Assembly: GCA_029706075.1 (NCBI GenBank)
Contig: JAINUG010000018.1
Location: forward strand, 1,256,001 to 1,320,000
Direction of reading: 5' to 3'
DNA length: 64,000 nt
DNA from: Aldrovandia affinis
Taxonomy: Eukaryota > Chordata > Actinopteri > Notacanthiformes > Halosauridae
The notes under the pieces were generated by a model, which was not told the origin of the DNA, did not search any database, and saw only the letters and a program-made list of their open reading frames with translations. The position numbers were made by a program, and so were the translations under genes. Of this stretch, positions 35,357-46,636 are shown piece after piece (position 1 is the stretch's first letter; each line of letters starts with the position of its first letter).

Positions 35357-35798
35357 AGGTGTGTCTGTTACAGCACACAGGCAGTATTGGGTTACGGCAC
35401 ACAGGCAGTGTTGGGTCTGTTACAGCATGCGGGCAGTGTTGGGTTACAGCACACAGGCAGTGTTGGGTCTGTTACAGCACACAGGCAGTGTTGGGTTACA
35501 GCACACAGGCAGTGTTGGGTCTGTTACAGCACACAGGCAGTGTTGGGTTACAGCACACAGGCAGTGTTGGGTCTGTTACAGCACACAGGCAGTATGGGGT
35601 TACAGCACACGGGCAGTGTTGGGTTACAGCACACGGGCAGTGTTGGGTCTGTTACAGCACACATGCAGTGTTGGGTTACAGCACACAGGAAGTGTTGGGT
35701 CTGTTACAGCACACGGGCAGTGTTGGGTCTGTTACAGCACACAGGCAGTGTTGGGTCTGTTACAGCACCTGGGCAGTGTTGGGTTACAGCACCTCTCC
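35357..35798 (+). repeat. 24/28-bp minisatellite ending at a CDKAL1 acceptor
   Basis: Units CACACAGGCAGTGTTGGGTT plus ACAG (24 bases) alternate with CACACAGGCAGTGTTGGGTC plus TGTTACAG (28 bases), about 17 in all. The long units hold TCTGTTACAG, close to a 3' splice site. The array stops about 15 bases before the true acceptor at 35811. Confidence 0.95.
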
Positions 35799-35811
35799 TC
35801 CTCTGTTGCAG

Positions 35812-35860
35812 GTGCAGCAGATTGACCGGGTGGTGGAGGTGGTGGACGAGGCAGTGAAAG
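35812..35860 (+). CDS. cdkal1: CDKAL1 internal exon (linker after MTTase domain)
   Basis: This is a 49-base exon following on from the previous CDKAL1 exon in phase 0. The acceptor is CTCCTCTGTTGCAG ending at 35811 and the donor is GTGAGT at 35861. It encodes VQQIDRVVEVVDEAVK plus the first base of a glycine codon, matching the human VQQIDRVVEVVEETIKG segment (about residues 157-173) between the N-terminal domain and the radical-SAM core. Substitutions relative to human (D for E, A for T, V for I) are conservative. The exon sits only about 15-20 bases downstream of a 440-bp minisatellite whose units themselves resemble 3' splice sites, so correct acceptor choice is of interest here. The exon is too short to be found by ORF length alone. 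It is recognised by the protein match, by both splice sites and by phase. Confidence 0.93.
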
Positions 35861-36855
35861 GTGAGTCCGGACACGCTCTCACACACCCGACTAACACTGC
35901 GACACTCACACCTCCTCACCTCTCTACAGCCTCGCCCTCTCTCTCTCGTTCTGACTGTTTCTTCCATCACATTTTTACGCTCGTTAAAACACAAATGTGT
36001 TTCTTCTGATAAAGAGCTTGGCTAAATGTATTTGAGAGTTTGACTGCATATCAGACACCGTAAGTGATGAATTCTCATCCATTCTCTTCCCTTGGACGTT
36101 GTGCAGGTCAGCGTTTCACAAACGGCAGGAGCACAATGCCAATCTGTGCTGTGTGGAAGCTGCTTTCCCCCGGCCCTTTTGCTCTCCTCCTTTTGTTCTC
36201 TGCTACCTTTGTTTCGTGCATCGTCTTTGCAGTCACTCGACCACGCGACCGCGTCTTTCTCAAGCGGAGAAGCATCACCCCACCGGCGGAGGTCGCGCGC
36301 CCTCCCCAATTAGAGCGGGACGGCCTTTCATCCATCTCAAATACGTCAATCAAAGTTACAAGCGCCGCTTGCCACCGAGATGCACTGGCAGATCAAACCA
36401 AATCTAAATTAGCTTGAGGACCCCCAGAGCTGGGTCCAGAAGCAGGGCGTGTCGTTCCAGGGCTGTGGGCCTCAGCCTCGGGCGCGTCAGAACCGGGGCG
36501 GCAGACAGAACCTCTGGAACGTGAGATGGGCGAGTGACAGCCCGGATCCCCAGGGCCCTCAGCACTAAAGCGGCCCGTGGCAGGGGAGCCCCTCCACTGA
36601 CTAACGGCTGCTGGTTAATTGAGGCCTTGGCTCTTGTGTTTCTCCTTGATGCGCGAGAGCGCACGGCTTTATTAGTCTTGCGTCGGAGGGAGCTCACTGT
36701 CCTCTTTGAAAGCCCAGACGCTCTGTAAGTGAGTAATTGCGTCACAGTTAAATGGTTTGGGAGCCGCTTTTGTGGCATGTTGTGTTTTATAAGTGATGGT
36801 CTTTAAAACTGTCACTCACGTCTAACTATATGAGCTGCTAGCACTGTAGGAATTG

Positions 36856-36857
<2 letters not shown>

Positions 36858-36891
<34 letters not shown>

Positions 36892-36920
36892 GCGTGTCCG
36901 TGTGCGCATGGGCGTGGGCG
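36858..36920 (+). repeat. GT array with GC interruptions
   Basis: GT runs for about 28 bases, then GCGTGTGCGTGTCC-type interruptions and GGGCGTGGGCG. Confidence 0.9.
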
Positions 36921-37246
36921 TGTGCGCACGCACTCCAAATCTGTGTGTATATAGAGTGTGCACTGCAGGTCAGTGTGTGTGCTGCAATGTCTTTGGGTGT
37001 AAAGTCAGTCATGTCAGAAGAATGAATAAGTAATGATATCTGGGTTTTTGTACTATTTCCATAAGTAGAGTTTGAAAATGGCCTTGAATATTCAAACTCC
37101 TTATTTGAGAATGTAATTTAATATGCATATCGACAAACAAAAGCCAACCGTGATGTCATTGGAATGCGTACAGCTCGGCTGTTTGTTGGAGCCAGACATC
37201 TATTTAACTTTATTTAGTGCTTTTAAGAAAGCACACCACAATGGTG

Positions 37247-37247
<1 letters not shown>

Positions 37248-37278
<31 letters not shown>

Positions 37279-37321
37279 TGCTTATACATTCTTTTGAAGA
37301 TTCATATAACAGGCCCCACCC

Positions 37322-37354
<33 letters not shown>

Positions 37355-37390
37355 CCCCCCCCCCCTCCCATACACATACACACACACAAC
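37248..37390 (+). repeat. A run and CA/C-run block
   Basis: An A run of about 31 bases (37248-37278), then after 40 bases CCCCACCCCCCACACACACA, a CA array, nine to ten C and a second short CA run. Confidence 0.9.
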
Positions 37391-39962
37391 GTATGCGAAC
37401 CGTGCCTCCTGGCTTCACAGACAGCCGTAGCGATGTTCTGTTGGAGAGTGATCGTGCCTCCTGCCTTTGGCACTGTGATGGTTAACAGTGGCAGAAACAG
37501 GTGGGCTCTCTCACACGCCTGGGGCAGGGGAGACCAGACGAAGGGCGATCTGAGGCGCTTTAAAGGTTTTGGAAGCGCTAACTGCCTTGTCTTTATTCTG
37601 TAAATAAGTGATTGTCTGGTCTTTCCCCGGACTGACGAAGATTCCCCCATCCGCATCAGCCCTGCTGCTGTCGGCGTGCTTCAAAAAAGGCATCTGTGTG
37701 AGTCCGCTTTAATGCACGGGACCCCTCTGTTCATTTTCGGGGAGGTAGATGCGTCTGGTAACTGCTCCGCTCATGTCCACACCCCAACACTGCCGTGCAC
37801 CGGGGAGAGGAGAGTGCTGGCCCACTCAGAATAACCCCATTCCTACAGACTCAGGCGCTTTTACTATTGCCCCCCTCCCTCCCTCTTTTTTGATATTTTA
37901 TTATATTTTTAAACGCATTATCTTGCCTGCACCCCCTGCACGTTCTCAGCATTTAGGCTTTGAAACAGGATATGTAGTGTGAGCACAATTCACCACTTTT
38001 ATTGTTTTTGTTTTAACGCACGTAAAGGCCAAGCGTAAAGGAAAAATAGGAAAGGGAAAGGAAAGGAAGAAAAACTAAAATATTAATAATTCTTAATGAA
38101 ATAATAACAATGATAATGATAGTCATGTACATTTTAAAAATTAAATGGCAGAAATGTCATAAACATTGTATTTATGTTTCAGTTTCCTCCCTTTCTTCTC
38201 TGATGATATATGTGGAGGTGAAACAGCGCACAGCTTCCTGCTGTCACCTCGTAACACGCTGGCCCCCATATCACGCCTGCAGCCAGCCATTCCTGACCCC
38301 CCCCCCCCCCAACTTTACCTTTACCAAACCACTGCGCCATGAAAGAGAGGAATCAGAAAAAGAGGAGAAAAGGGCCCACAGCTCCCGACAGCGAAACATA
38401 AAACACACATTTAAAGAACGCCTGTCTCTCTGGCCCGGGAATGACTATTGGATTGAGAATTACACGTTGGGCCTCTTTGGGCGGCCCTCTTAGATCACGC
38501 TCTGTGGGTGGTGGGTTGCCGGCTCGGCTGTTGCTCGCTCACCATCCACACATACATGTCCCGGGGCGAGCAGGAAGGGGAAACTGCAACGCACTGCTCT
38601 TTTATTAAGGCCTGGAGAAACCTCTAATGATCCCCCCAAAGTCACTGTGCTTGTAAAGTGTTTTAATCCTCAGCGCTCACCAGAACCCCTGGCCCTGGCC
38701 CCGGCCCCTCAGCTCCAAATCGTGGGTAATACTCCAAGCCTTGGTCCAGTTTGGGGCACCGACGCTGAAGTAGGGAGCAAAACTCTGGGCCTTGTCGGGA
38801 GTTTCCTCTTTCATCATTGGGAGACATACCGATTGACCGCTTCTCTAAACAGACTGAGTGCCTTTTCCCCGACGTACAGCACAAGCACTTTGCTCTGATG
38901 TTAAAGTGGAACTTCTTCACCTTTCACTCACTCCACGGAGACCCCCCCCCAGCCCCTGCTTTTTGATTTAACGTGCTCGCAGCCTGGTGGGGTGCTGAAT
39001 CTCTCCCTGTCCGGCCGGCCTCGTTAACTCCGTCTCAGGTAATCTGAGCATTAGTGAGAGCTCTCCACTGCACTGCCACATTGGTGTGATGGCATATTGA
39101 GCTTCGCAGTGCACACAGGTGTGTAGTTATGTGAGCAGGACCCCTGAAGTTGGCAATCCCCAAAGACCCTGAGAAGGGATTTCTCACTCTCTATCTACAC
39201 AGACAGGACACAGTGTGAAGGAACGCAGGCGTTAACTGCTTCATGTGATGACCTTTTCGGTCGACTGCCTCTGATCTGGTCTACACTGAAAATCATAAAA
39301 ATATAATGTGGCCTTAGTTCACCTTCATCGCTGCCTCAGTCTGGCATTGATATTACTCCTTTTACTAGACAAGATAAAACATTTTCATGCGACTGAAGAA
39401 GTTTCCAAAGAATGGAGAAATTCAGAGAGAGTGCCATTAAAAGGGGTGCAAAATAGGATAAAATGCAGGATTGTTCTGGAAGTACAGGAGAAAAGGAACT
39501 CCCATTGAAATGGCCAGGTTACAGACAGAAGGACCTGGTGCTGTCTTTAGATCAGTGGCTCTGTTGTGATTACTCTTGTGTTGCGAAGTGTAGAGGGGAA
39601 CGTTGGTCCTCCGGCCACGTTGCAGTTTTTACAGACAAACTGCGATGGCGCACGACGATCGCGCTTGGTTTACGCATCGCGTGCGTGAGACGTCGATAAA
39701 GAAGTCTCAGAACAAACGTGCGCGTTATAAAAATAAAAAAAACACTAAACGAATTGTGCAGGAGGACAATAATATGTCCGCATAAAGAACTCAACCAGAT
39801 AATGCATTCCTCACATTTACACGGAGAATGCCTTTTAGGAAATGTTCGGTTTCAGTGGATTTGTTACACGAGAACATACGAGGGGGTTGTGGGGGGGAGG
39901 GTGACAGGATTGACAGATGCTGCTCGGTGCCATTTCTCTCTCCGGGGCCCGTTTTGAAAAGG

Positions 39963-39964
<2 letters not shown>

Positions 39965-39994
<30 letters not shown>
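39965..39994 (+). repeat. GT array
   Basis: Pure GT, 30 bases, preceded by GAAAAGGGG. Confidence 0.95.
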
Positions 39995-39997
<3 letters not shown>

Positions 39998-41549
39998 CAT
40001 CCCGACCAGCACACCGGTCCCCTGAGTGAAGCTTCACTGGCGTTGCGGCTCTGACTCTGACCTGCAGTATCGCACTGGCATGGAGATGTGGGGGAGGTGA
40101 GGCCTCTGGAGCTCTCTCTGTTTATGGGTTTTCAAAGGGAGGGGTGGGAGAACAATGGCCTCAGATCCATCACTTCTCACTGAACCAATGAATCAGAAAT
40201 TTACTCGTTACACCTCCAGAATGAGTCTTTTCTTTATTTGATTTGACTTTGCCCCAATTATTTGCATGTAGATGGGCTGTGTGAACGATTTAGCAACTGC
40301 TATTCGCTGGTGGCACATACTTGTGAATGCGTGAAGCGCGGGGCTGCGATTAAAGCTCTCCCTGTGATGCAAGCGGCCGCGTGAACTTTTGACACGGTGA
40401 AAGGCATCGGCCGCTTGTTATCAGATTCATCTGCCGCTCTGCTTTATTAAACCGGCGCAGGCGAAAGTCCCGGCGCTTACGGGAGATCCCCGTGGGTTCT
40501 GTTTCTCCCCCCCCACCGCCTTCCTACCTGAACGCGCCAGGGGAAGGAGTTGCGGCGTGAAGGCTCATCGTGGATAAAACTGGTTTAAATCTGGTCTTCT
40601 TCAATTCACGAGGGACACAGAGAGCCAGGCTCCACAGTGTTCTCACTCTCCGTCTCCATACCGCTGTAAAATAATTTGCGCTCTGGGTCAACTCTGGCAA
40701 ACGCCTTTATCGAGATGGGGCCTGGCCCGCTCTCTGGTGAAATCATTTGTGACCCGAGACGTCTCGTTTCCTGAAACTGAGTTTGGGCATTGCGGTACAC
40801 GCCCCAGAATGTTTCAGGCACCTCAAGACAACGCAGGCGTCCTCTGAAGTGGTTCTGTTTTCTCCTCTTCCAAAACGAATGTTTGATGTTGGAACGTGGG
40901 GCTGAGTTGAGGGGTCCTGGGTCGCCTGTGCAGGTGACGAGCGTGGGTGAGGTGAACGTCACGCTGAAGGGCGTGGACTGAGCCGTCCTGATGGAATTGG
41001 GGGAACGGGCGCCTCAGTTGACTCTGGAACGGGACTTTCACCGATCAGACCGTGCCTTTCTGCCGATCGGAGAGAGCCCACTCGCAAGTTCTGTGAAGCG
41101 ACGTGCTTCTGCTGAAGCGTCTTTTCCTCCCTTAAAGGCGTTCTTGTCCGCTCTGCGTTTTTTCCCGGAAGTGCCCGGGTGATGAAGGGGTAGGTGCGCG
41201 TGTCGCCGTGGAGATGCACGTCCGTTACCGTGGCACCGCAGCGTGAGGTCTGTGCTTCTGTCTTTGTGCTCCACTGATCATTTCACAGAGCATGGCTCTC
41301 CATCTCCATGCCTTCCTCGTACACCATCCTGCAGTTGTGACACACACAGAGAAAAACCACACAATGGCTACATCTGAGCTTATTATTCCCCCACACCCCT
41401 CACCGTAAGTGTTCCAGTATAAACGACCGCTGCCCGGCGATATCTGCCAGGTTGCCTGTCCTATGAAATCCAACCAATTTACAAGGAGGCATTTCAGCCT
41501 TTTGTCCCCCAAGAATGTAAATAATCTGCCTCTGCTCAAGCCTACAGCG

Positions 41550-41835
41550 TGTGTGTGCGTACCTGCTTGTTGTGTGCGTGTGGTGAGTGTGTATGCGTGT
41601 GGTGTATGTGTGTGTGTTTGTGTGAGTGGTGTGGGGGGGTGTGTGTGTAGGTGTGGTTTGCGTGCGTGCGTGTGTGTGTGTGTGTGTGTGGTGTGGGGGT
41701 GTGTGGGGGGGTGTGGTTTGTGAGTGTGTGCGTGCGTGCGTGCGCTGTGTGTGTGTGTGTGTGTGTGTGTGTTTGTGTGTTTGTGTGTGTGGTGTGGGGG
41801 TGTGTGTGTGTGTGTGTGTGAGTGAGTGTGTGTGG
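41550..41835 (+). repeat. Compound GT array upstream of CDKAL1 exon
   Basis: GT runs are broken by GTGGTGTGGGGGTG, GCGTGCGTGCG, TTTGTG and AGTGAGTG. It ends about 70 bases before the exon at 41905, so the nascent RNA carries a long UG-rich stretch next to the acceptor. Confidence 0.93.
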
Positions 41836-41904
41836 TCTGCATTAGCTCTGGGTAATGTATTCTGGTGAAGTGTTATGACTAGTATTTATATGTTTCATTT
41901 GAAG

Positions 41905-42025
41905 GTCACTCGGTGCGCCTGTTGGGTCAGAAAAAGGATAATGGAAAACGGCTGGGGGGAGCGCGATTGGATTTGCCGAAGATTAGGAAGAACCCACTGA
42001 TAGAAATCATTTCCATCAATACCGG
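41905..42025 (+). CDS. cdkal1: CDKAL1 internal exon (entry to radical-SAM domain)
   Basis: This is a 121-base exon with acceptor TTTCATTTGAAG ending at 41904 and donor GTAAGC at 42026. With the carried-over G it reads [19 protein letters not shown], then the segment ending [10 protein letters not shown], and finishes with two bases (GG) of a split glycine codon. This corresponds to about human residues 173-213. The next residue in the family is the first cysteine of the radical-SAM CxxxCxxC motif, which must lie on a following exon not seen in this window. The [17 protein letters not shown] stretch is highly conserved in CDKAL1 and its archaeal relatives. The acceptor polypyrimidine tract is weak, and long GT arrays lie 70 bases upstream and 170 bases downstream, a context known in other genes to weaken exon inclusion. 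Confidence 0.94.
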
Positions 42026-42195
42026 GTAAGCTGTTTTCAAAAACCTTGCTCATAAAATATTCAGCATCACCTGAGAATTCAATTTCTCTCGCCTTCCCGC
42101 CGACATAGCGCAATGTCGCTGTGGTCTCCACGGTTCCCCCTTTCAAACCGAAACGATCTGAACCCCTCAGGGCATTTGGATTGTATCAATTTCAG

Positions 42196-42356
42196 ACTGC
42201 GTGCGTGCGTGCGTGCGTGCGCGCGTGCGTGCGTGCGTGTGTGTGTGTGTTTGTGTGTGTGTTTGTGTGTATATGCGTGCACAAGTGTGTGCGTGTGTGC
42301 ACATGAGTGTATGAGTGCGTGTATGTGTTTGTGTGTATCCGTGCGTGAGTGTGTGC

Positions 42357-42388
<32 letters not shown>

Positions 42389-42468
42389 GTGTGCATGCAT
42401 GTGTGCGTGCGTATGTATGTATGCGTGCGTGCGTGTGTATGCATGTGTTTGTGTGTGTGTGTGTGTCT
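42196..42468 (+). repeat. Compound GT array downstream of CDKAL1 exon
   Basis: It begins with GCGT units (GCGTGCGTGCGTGCGTGCGC), then GT with TTTG, ATGT, ATGC and CATG interruptions. It starts 170 bases after the donor at 42026. Confidence 0.93.
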
Positions 42469-45400
42469 TTGCACATGGCCGTATCTACCATTGAGGACAC
42501 CGAGGCCATGACCTCTGTATCTTTTTATACTTTAGAGTTATAAAAATTGGAGATGGATATTTGGTTAAGGAATCTCTGCACAGCAAAAGTTTAAAATCAA
42601 TTTTAAAATAGGTTTGTCCAACTCTAACAGTGTTTACATCTGTTCAACAGGGATAAAACTGTACTCAGTTGATTCAACACTGAACATTTGACTGTGGGTC
42701 CGGAGGTGGAGTTTTCTCTAAGAACATGTCTTTTCACTTCCAGCATGCTTTCTTTTTCAGCCTCACTGAATTCCATCGAACGAGCTTGTTGCTTGTTGTT
42801 TGGAGAGTGCCTTCTGTGTGAGGGGGAATATTACCGGGCAGGTGCTGGGCAGCACAGTGAAGGTTGTGCACATATCCTTCAGAGAGGCTCACACAGACAT
42901 CTGCTCAGAATTCTGGGGTACAGGTTATGAGTTGTGAGTTCAGTTCAAAGGCAAATTGCAAGTATCTTAGTACAAGTAAGCAAGCAAGTTAGCCTCTAAC
43001 GTGAAGCAGTCCTCCTGAGAATCGCTCTGCCAGTCGTCTAAAAAAAAGGGGAAAGCGTTCCCCAAATGGTGAATTTATTTGCTCAGTAGAGAGCAGACAG
43101 GCCGCCCTGGTGAAAGTGGTGTCTGGGAGGCACAGGGGTTTTGCCGGAGTGATGGGGGAGGTACAGTCTGAGCCGCCGCAGTGACTGCCCAGCTCTTTCA
43201 CACTGCGCTTCACACGCAGCCAGACTGCAGCCCGATAGACCGGTGGAGTCGCTCTTCCGTGATGATTGTTTACAGCCCTCTGTCCGTCCCTCCCTCCCTC
43301 CCTCCCTCCCTCCCTCCCTCCCTCCCTCCCTTCGCACTGCCCTGCAGGGCTGCTTTTACTGCTTCTTTAACATTTTTCTTCCACGGAGGTCGGGTTGTTT
43401 TTCTTTTTGCACAAGTCTAAATTTCTCCCCTTAAACTCTTAAGACTCATAAGAATCTAATTAATTTTTTTTTTTAAAGCCTATGTGGTACCTGAAGAAAG
43501 GCCCCCTGTTTGCCCCCCGTGTGACTGGAAACACGCCACACTCTGACATGTGTAAGGGGCAGAGAACGGCGCATTGTGCGCAGAGAACAGCCTGTTCATT
43601 TTGTGTTTCCTGTGCAGAGGTGTGACCCCTGACCCCGCGGTGGCCCTGAGAACAGTGGGGGCCTTTAATGCGGGAGCCCCCACCTGCAGGACTCTTAACC
43701 TGCGGACCTTTGAGCCGGAGAGGGGGGCGAGCAGAAACCCATCAGTGTTCCTCCTCCTCCGCGCCCCGGCGCTCGCCACAGGGCCCTCTGTTCAGCCCTC
43801 TGTTTTTCCTCATTTCACCAGCCACCCTTGTCCAATGCATTTGACGCGACACCGTCCACACCAGAGATTGGACTCATCTTTCCTGTAAAGTGACTGCATT
43901 CTCTCCCCCCTTTCCCCTCTCATGGCCGAAGCTCGCCGGCCACGCCGTAGGTAGCCACCACCGCATTTTAACCCCCCAAAACCATTCAAATTCGGTAAAT
44001 TGTAAATCCAATTTAAAAGTCAATAAAACTTTTTTTTGCTCACCTCACTTTCTGAGACTTCGCCCACACGTCTCCCGCTGCTGTGCATTCTGGGAGCCCG
44101 CTGTGTGGGCCCCGCGCGTCGTCTGTGTGCAGTAATGGGTCCTGGACACAGCGGGATTCAGGCCAGATACAGGGATGCAAGCATAAAATGATCACTGGAG
44201 TATGGAACCCAATTTATCACTCTGCTGGCTTGTGATTGTGTTCTTATTTTCAGAGGTGCGCGGCTCTGAAGAGCTGCCGGGGTTACGCCTTTGAACTTTG
44301 CCGGTATCCACTTTGACCAGAGCTCATATATCCAGAGCCCCGCGCCTATATGGGTCTGCCATTTCCAATTACAGCAGCGGCCGGAACAGATAAGAACGAG
44401 ATGGGCCTTTTTAAAGGGCGCGTTTAAAGGGTGCCGCACTTCCTCTTTCGAGAGCCCGTGCGATCCCTTGCTCTTCCCTTTAAAAATACCTGCGACCCCC
44501 ACCCCCCCCGGCCCGCCTCCCACTCAAAGTCCTTCGGAGAATCCTCGCTCTCGTTAACGGGAAATTAAGTGCACCTCGCCACTGCGTCTGTCTGAGAGAC
44601 CCGGTTTTTCGAGGTGGTTGACGGGCGATCTTGCTACATGCAGTTTTTAATGAACAGCGTTTTGGTCTGGAAATAATGGCGGATTAAGCAGCTATGCTGA
44701 GGAGACTGCGAGGGGTTGGTGAGACAGGGCCATGAGGCTTTGTTTTGAGGGTTACCCTCACCGGTTAAGTGAAATTAAATTAAACGAACACAAATTTCCT
44801 GACGCAAACACCCAAAAAGAAAACAGTGTCTCATGCGGGGGGGGGGGTCCAGAGGCATGGTGTCCCTCCCTTTTCATGTTATTTTGTCTCTGCACCCATG
44901 AGAAGTGCAGGGGGCCAAGGGGGACAGGCTCCTCTTGCTTTGATGTCGAACCTTTAATCTGAATTTGTAGAACAGCAAGATACAAATTCCCCCTCATAAC
45001 GGCGGGTTTGTTACACTGCGCTCTCCAAGCGACAGTTAGACACACATTAGACGAAGAGATGCTTACAGACACAGGTAAGATTCCCCCGGGCGCAGAGAGT
45101 AGTTTTGGGACGTTGCTGTCACTGTTCACTGTTTTTGATTAATTATCATAAATAAATCCCAAACTCGCAACAGTGGAACACTGTTTGCAGCTGACATTAT
45201 GTACATTTTTATCCAAGTTTTTCCACACACGACATCTTCAGGGCACAATGCTAGATCTGACTGCAGGTGACATCTTCGGTGTAGGATTGTACATTTGTCT
45301 GCAAAGATGTAGCGGCCAATTGTTTGCAATGAAGGAGAGGAGAGTTGTCATTGTAAATATTGGAAGAAACCGATCTCCGGGACTCGCTCTGTCATTGTCA

Positions 45401-46636
45401 TTGCTTTCGGCATGTACAGTATGCCAAGAGCTGTTTTGCAAATAGTCAGTGCTGTCATTTTACCCTGTTGTGGAGTGAGTATGAATGATCAGGGACGTCA
45501 CGCCACTGGAGCGAGAGCAGGAATAAGAGATCAGGGCTGTCATAGATGGGGCTGCGTTAGCACGTTAGCGCAAAGTGACTCAGCCTCTGGTGCAATATGT
45601 GATGCTCTTGCATTTTTTTCGCCCGTTTCGAGTGCACATCCGCAAGTGTGTAAGGAAGTGCTCTCCGCTGCTCAGTTGTATCGCTGCATAAACTCACGCT
45701 CTTGTGGCGCAAGTGAAAGTGTATGCCGGGAGTAATCCCCCTCCTCGCAGTCCGTTTCCTCTGAGTGGATTGGGAAAGTGCATTTTTCCGTCAGCAAGGA
45801 CGCTGTTCTTCTCCGTCCACACCTGGAGCCTTGTTTTGGTTTCCCAACAAGTGGCAGGTTATTAGCACTGGCACACGGCCTACTTGAGGAACATGCATGC
45901 GTATCATACGCACATAAACTGTCACACAGAAGACCGTATGAAGGTGCACTGGCATCACTCGGACGGAGAACTCAATGGAGTATTTTGCTCACGCTCTGTG
46001 TACCTGTCTCAGATTTTGCGGTCAAACACAAAAATAGATTGAAACTTCGTATGATACGAATATGTATCCTTAACCTTAAAGGGGAAGGCGCCACACAGAT
46101 CTGAGTGTGTGTGAGGATGATCATTTTCCCCGCTGAGCTTCTTAGCAGGTCCTTGTAATCCCTGAGCAGCAGACGGCCTGATGGAGTCTGACGAGCTCGC
46201 GGGAGAAAACGTATATGCCACTCATCCTCGGCCCCTGCTACGCTGCGACCTTTTGACCTCCCGATCCGCCCTGCCGCGGACGCTCACGCTCCGGTGTGAC
46301 CTATTGCTTCTCTGGTTTCGCTACGTGTCGTGACTCCTCCAGCCAGCCACAGCACAGCACAGGCACGCACAAACACAAACCAACTTTTCCTCACCCCGCT
46401 CTCAATAAAGTTCCCTGCGTAAAGACAACGGGGTGCCAAAGCAAGCATGGAAAAAAAGAAATAGAATGTAAAAGGTACTTTTTAGCGTTTCAGGTGAGGG
46501 TTTGAGTTGTTCCTGCCCATATTTCCCCAGGCTCAGACAAGTGTAATCCAGCTGAGATATTCATGTTCATGTCTGTATTCAAGACAAAAGATCTGACGAA
46601 GCTGAAAGAGCTTGGAAATTCAAATAAGCTTCTCAG
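42469..46636. other. Mostly single-copy intron sequence
   Basis: Only the CCCT array at 43283 was recognised. The wording near 42600-42700 (TCAACACTGAACATT) may be an old transposon end but could not be matched. Confidence 0.45.
43283..43331 (+). repeat. CCCT tetranucleotide array
   Basis: About twelve CCCT units on the + strand, a pyrimidine mirror-type repeat able to form a triplex (H-DNA) in principle. Confidence 0.92.

Larger units (their letters stand above)
29062..35811 (+). other. cdkal1: CDKAL1 intron (6.75 kb) between the first two exons seen
   Basis: The intron lies between exons ending in GGG and starting in GTG, with GT and AG at its ends. It holds a 38-bp-unit minisatellite directly after the donor (29085-29385), two imperfect short duplications (31073-31215 and 34311-34402), a GC-rich block at 31380-31720, two SINEs (31986-32285, 33071-33246), possible conserved noncoding blocks, and a 24/28-bp minisatellite running up to the acceptor (35357-35798). 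The matching human intron is, as far as I recall, much longer. Confidence 0.9.
35861..41904 (+). other. cdkal1: CDKAL1 intron (6.04 kb) between the second and third exons seen
   Basis: The intron has GT at 35861 and AG at 41903-41904. It contains GT arrays at 36858-36920 and 39965-39994, a 31-base A run followed by a CA/C-run block (37248-37390), and mostly single-copy sequence with mixed GC-rich patches (36400-36720, 40380-41240). No transposon was recognised. It ends in a 280-bp compound GT array about 70 bases before the exon. Confidence 0.9.

Noticed and set aside
35325..36009. 226-codon open frame overlapping a CDKAL1 exon
   Set aside because: It is the translation of the 24/28-bp intronic minisatellite continuing into the exon. 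The exon itself has a proper acceptor and matches CDKAL1 only from 35812.
42590..42700. Possible DNA transposon end (GATTCAACACTGAACATTTG)
   Set aside because: It looked familiar, but no inverted partner, target duplication or second copy was found in the window.
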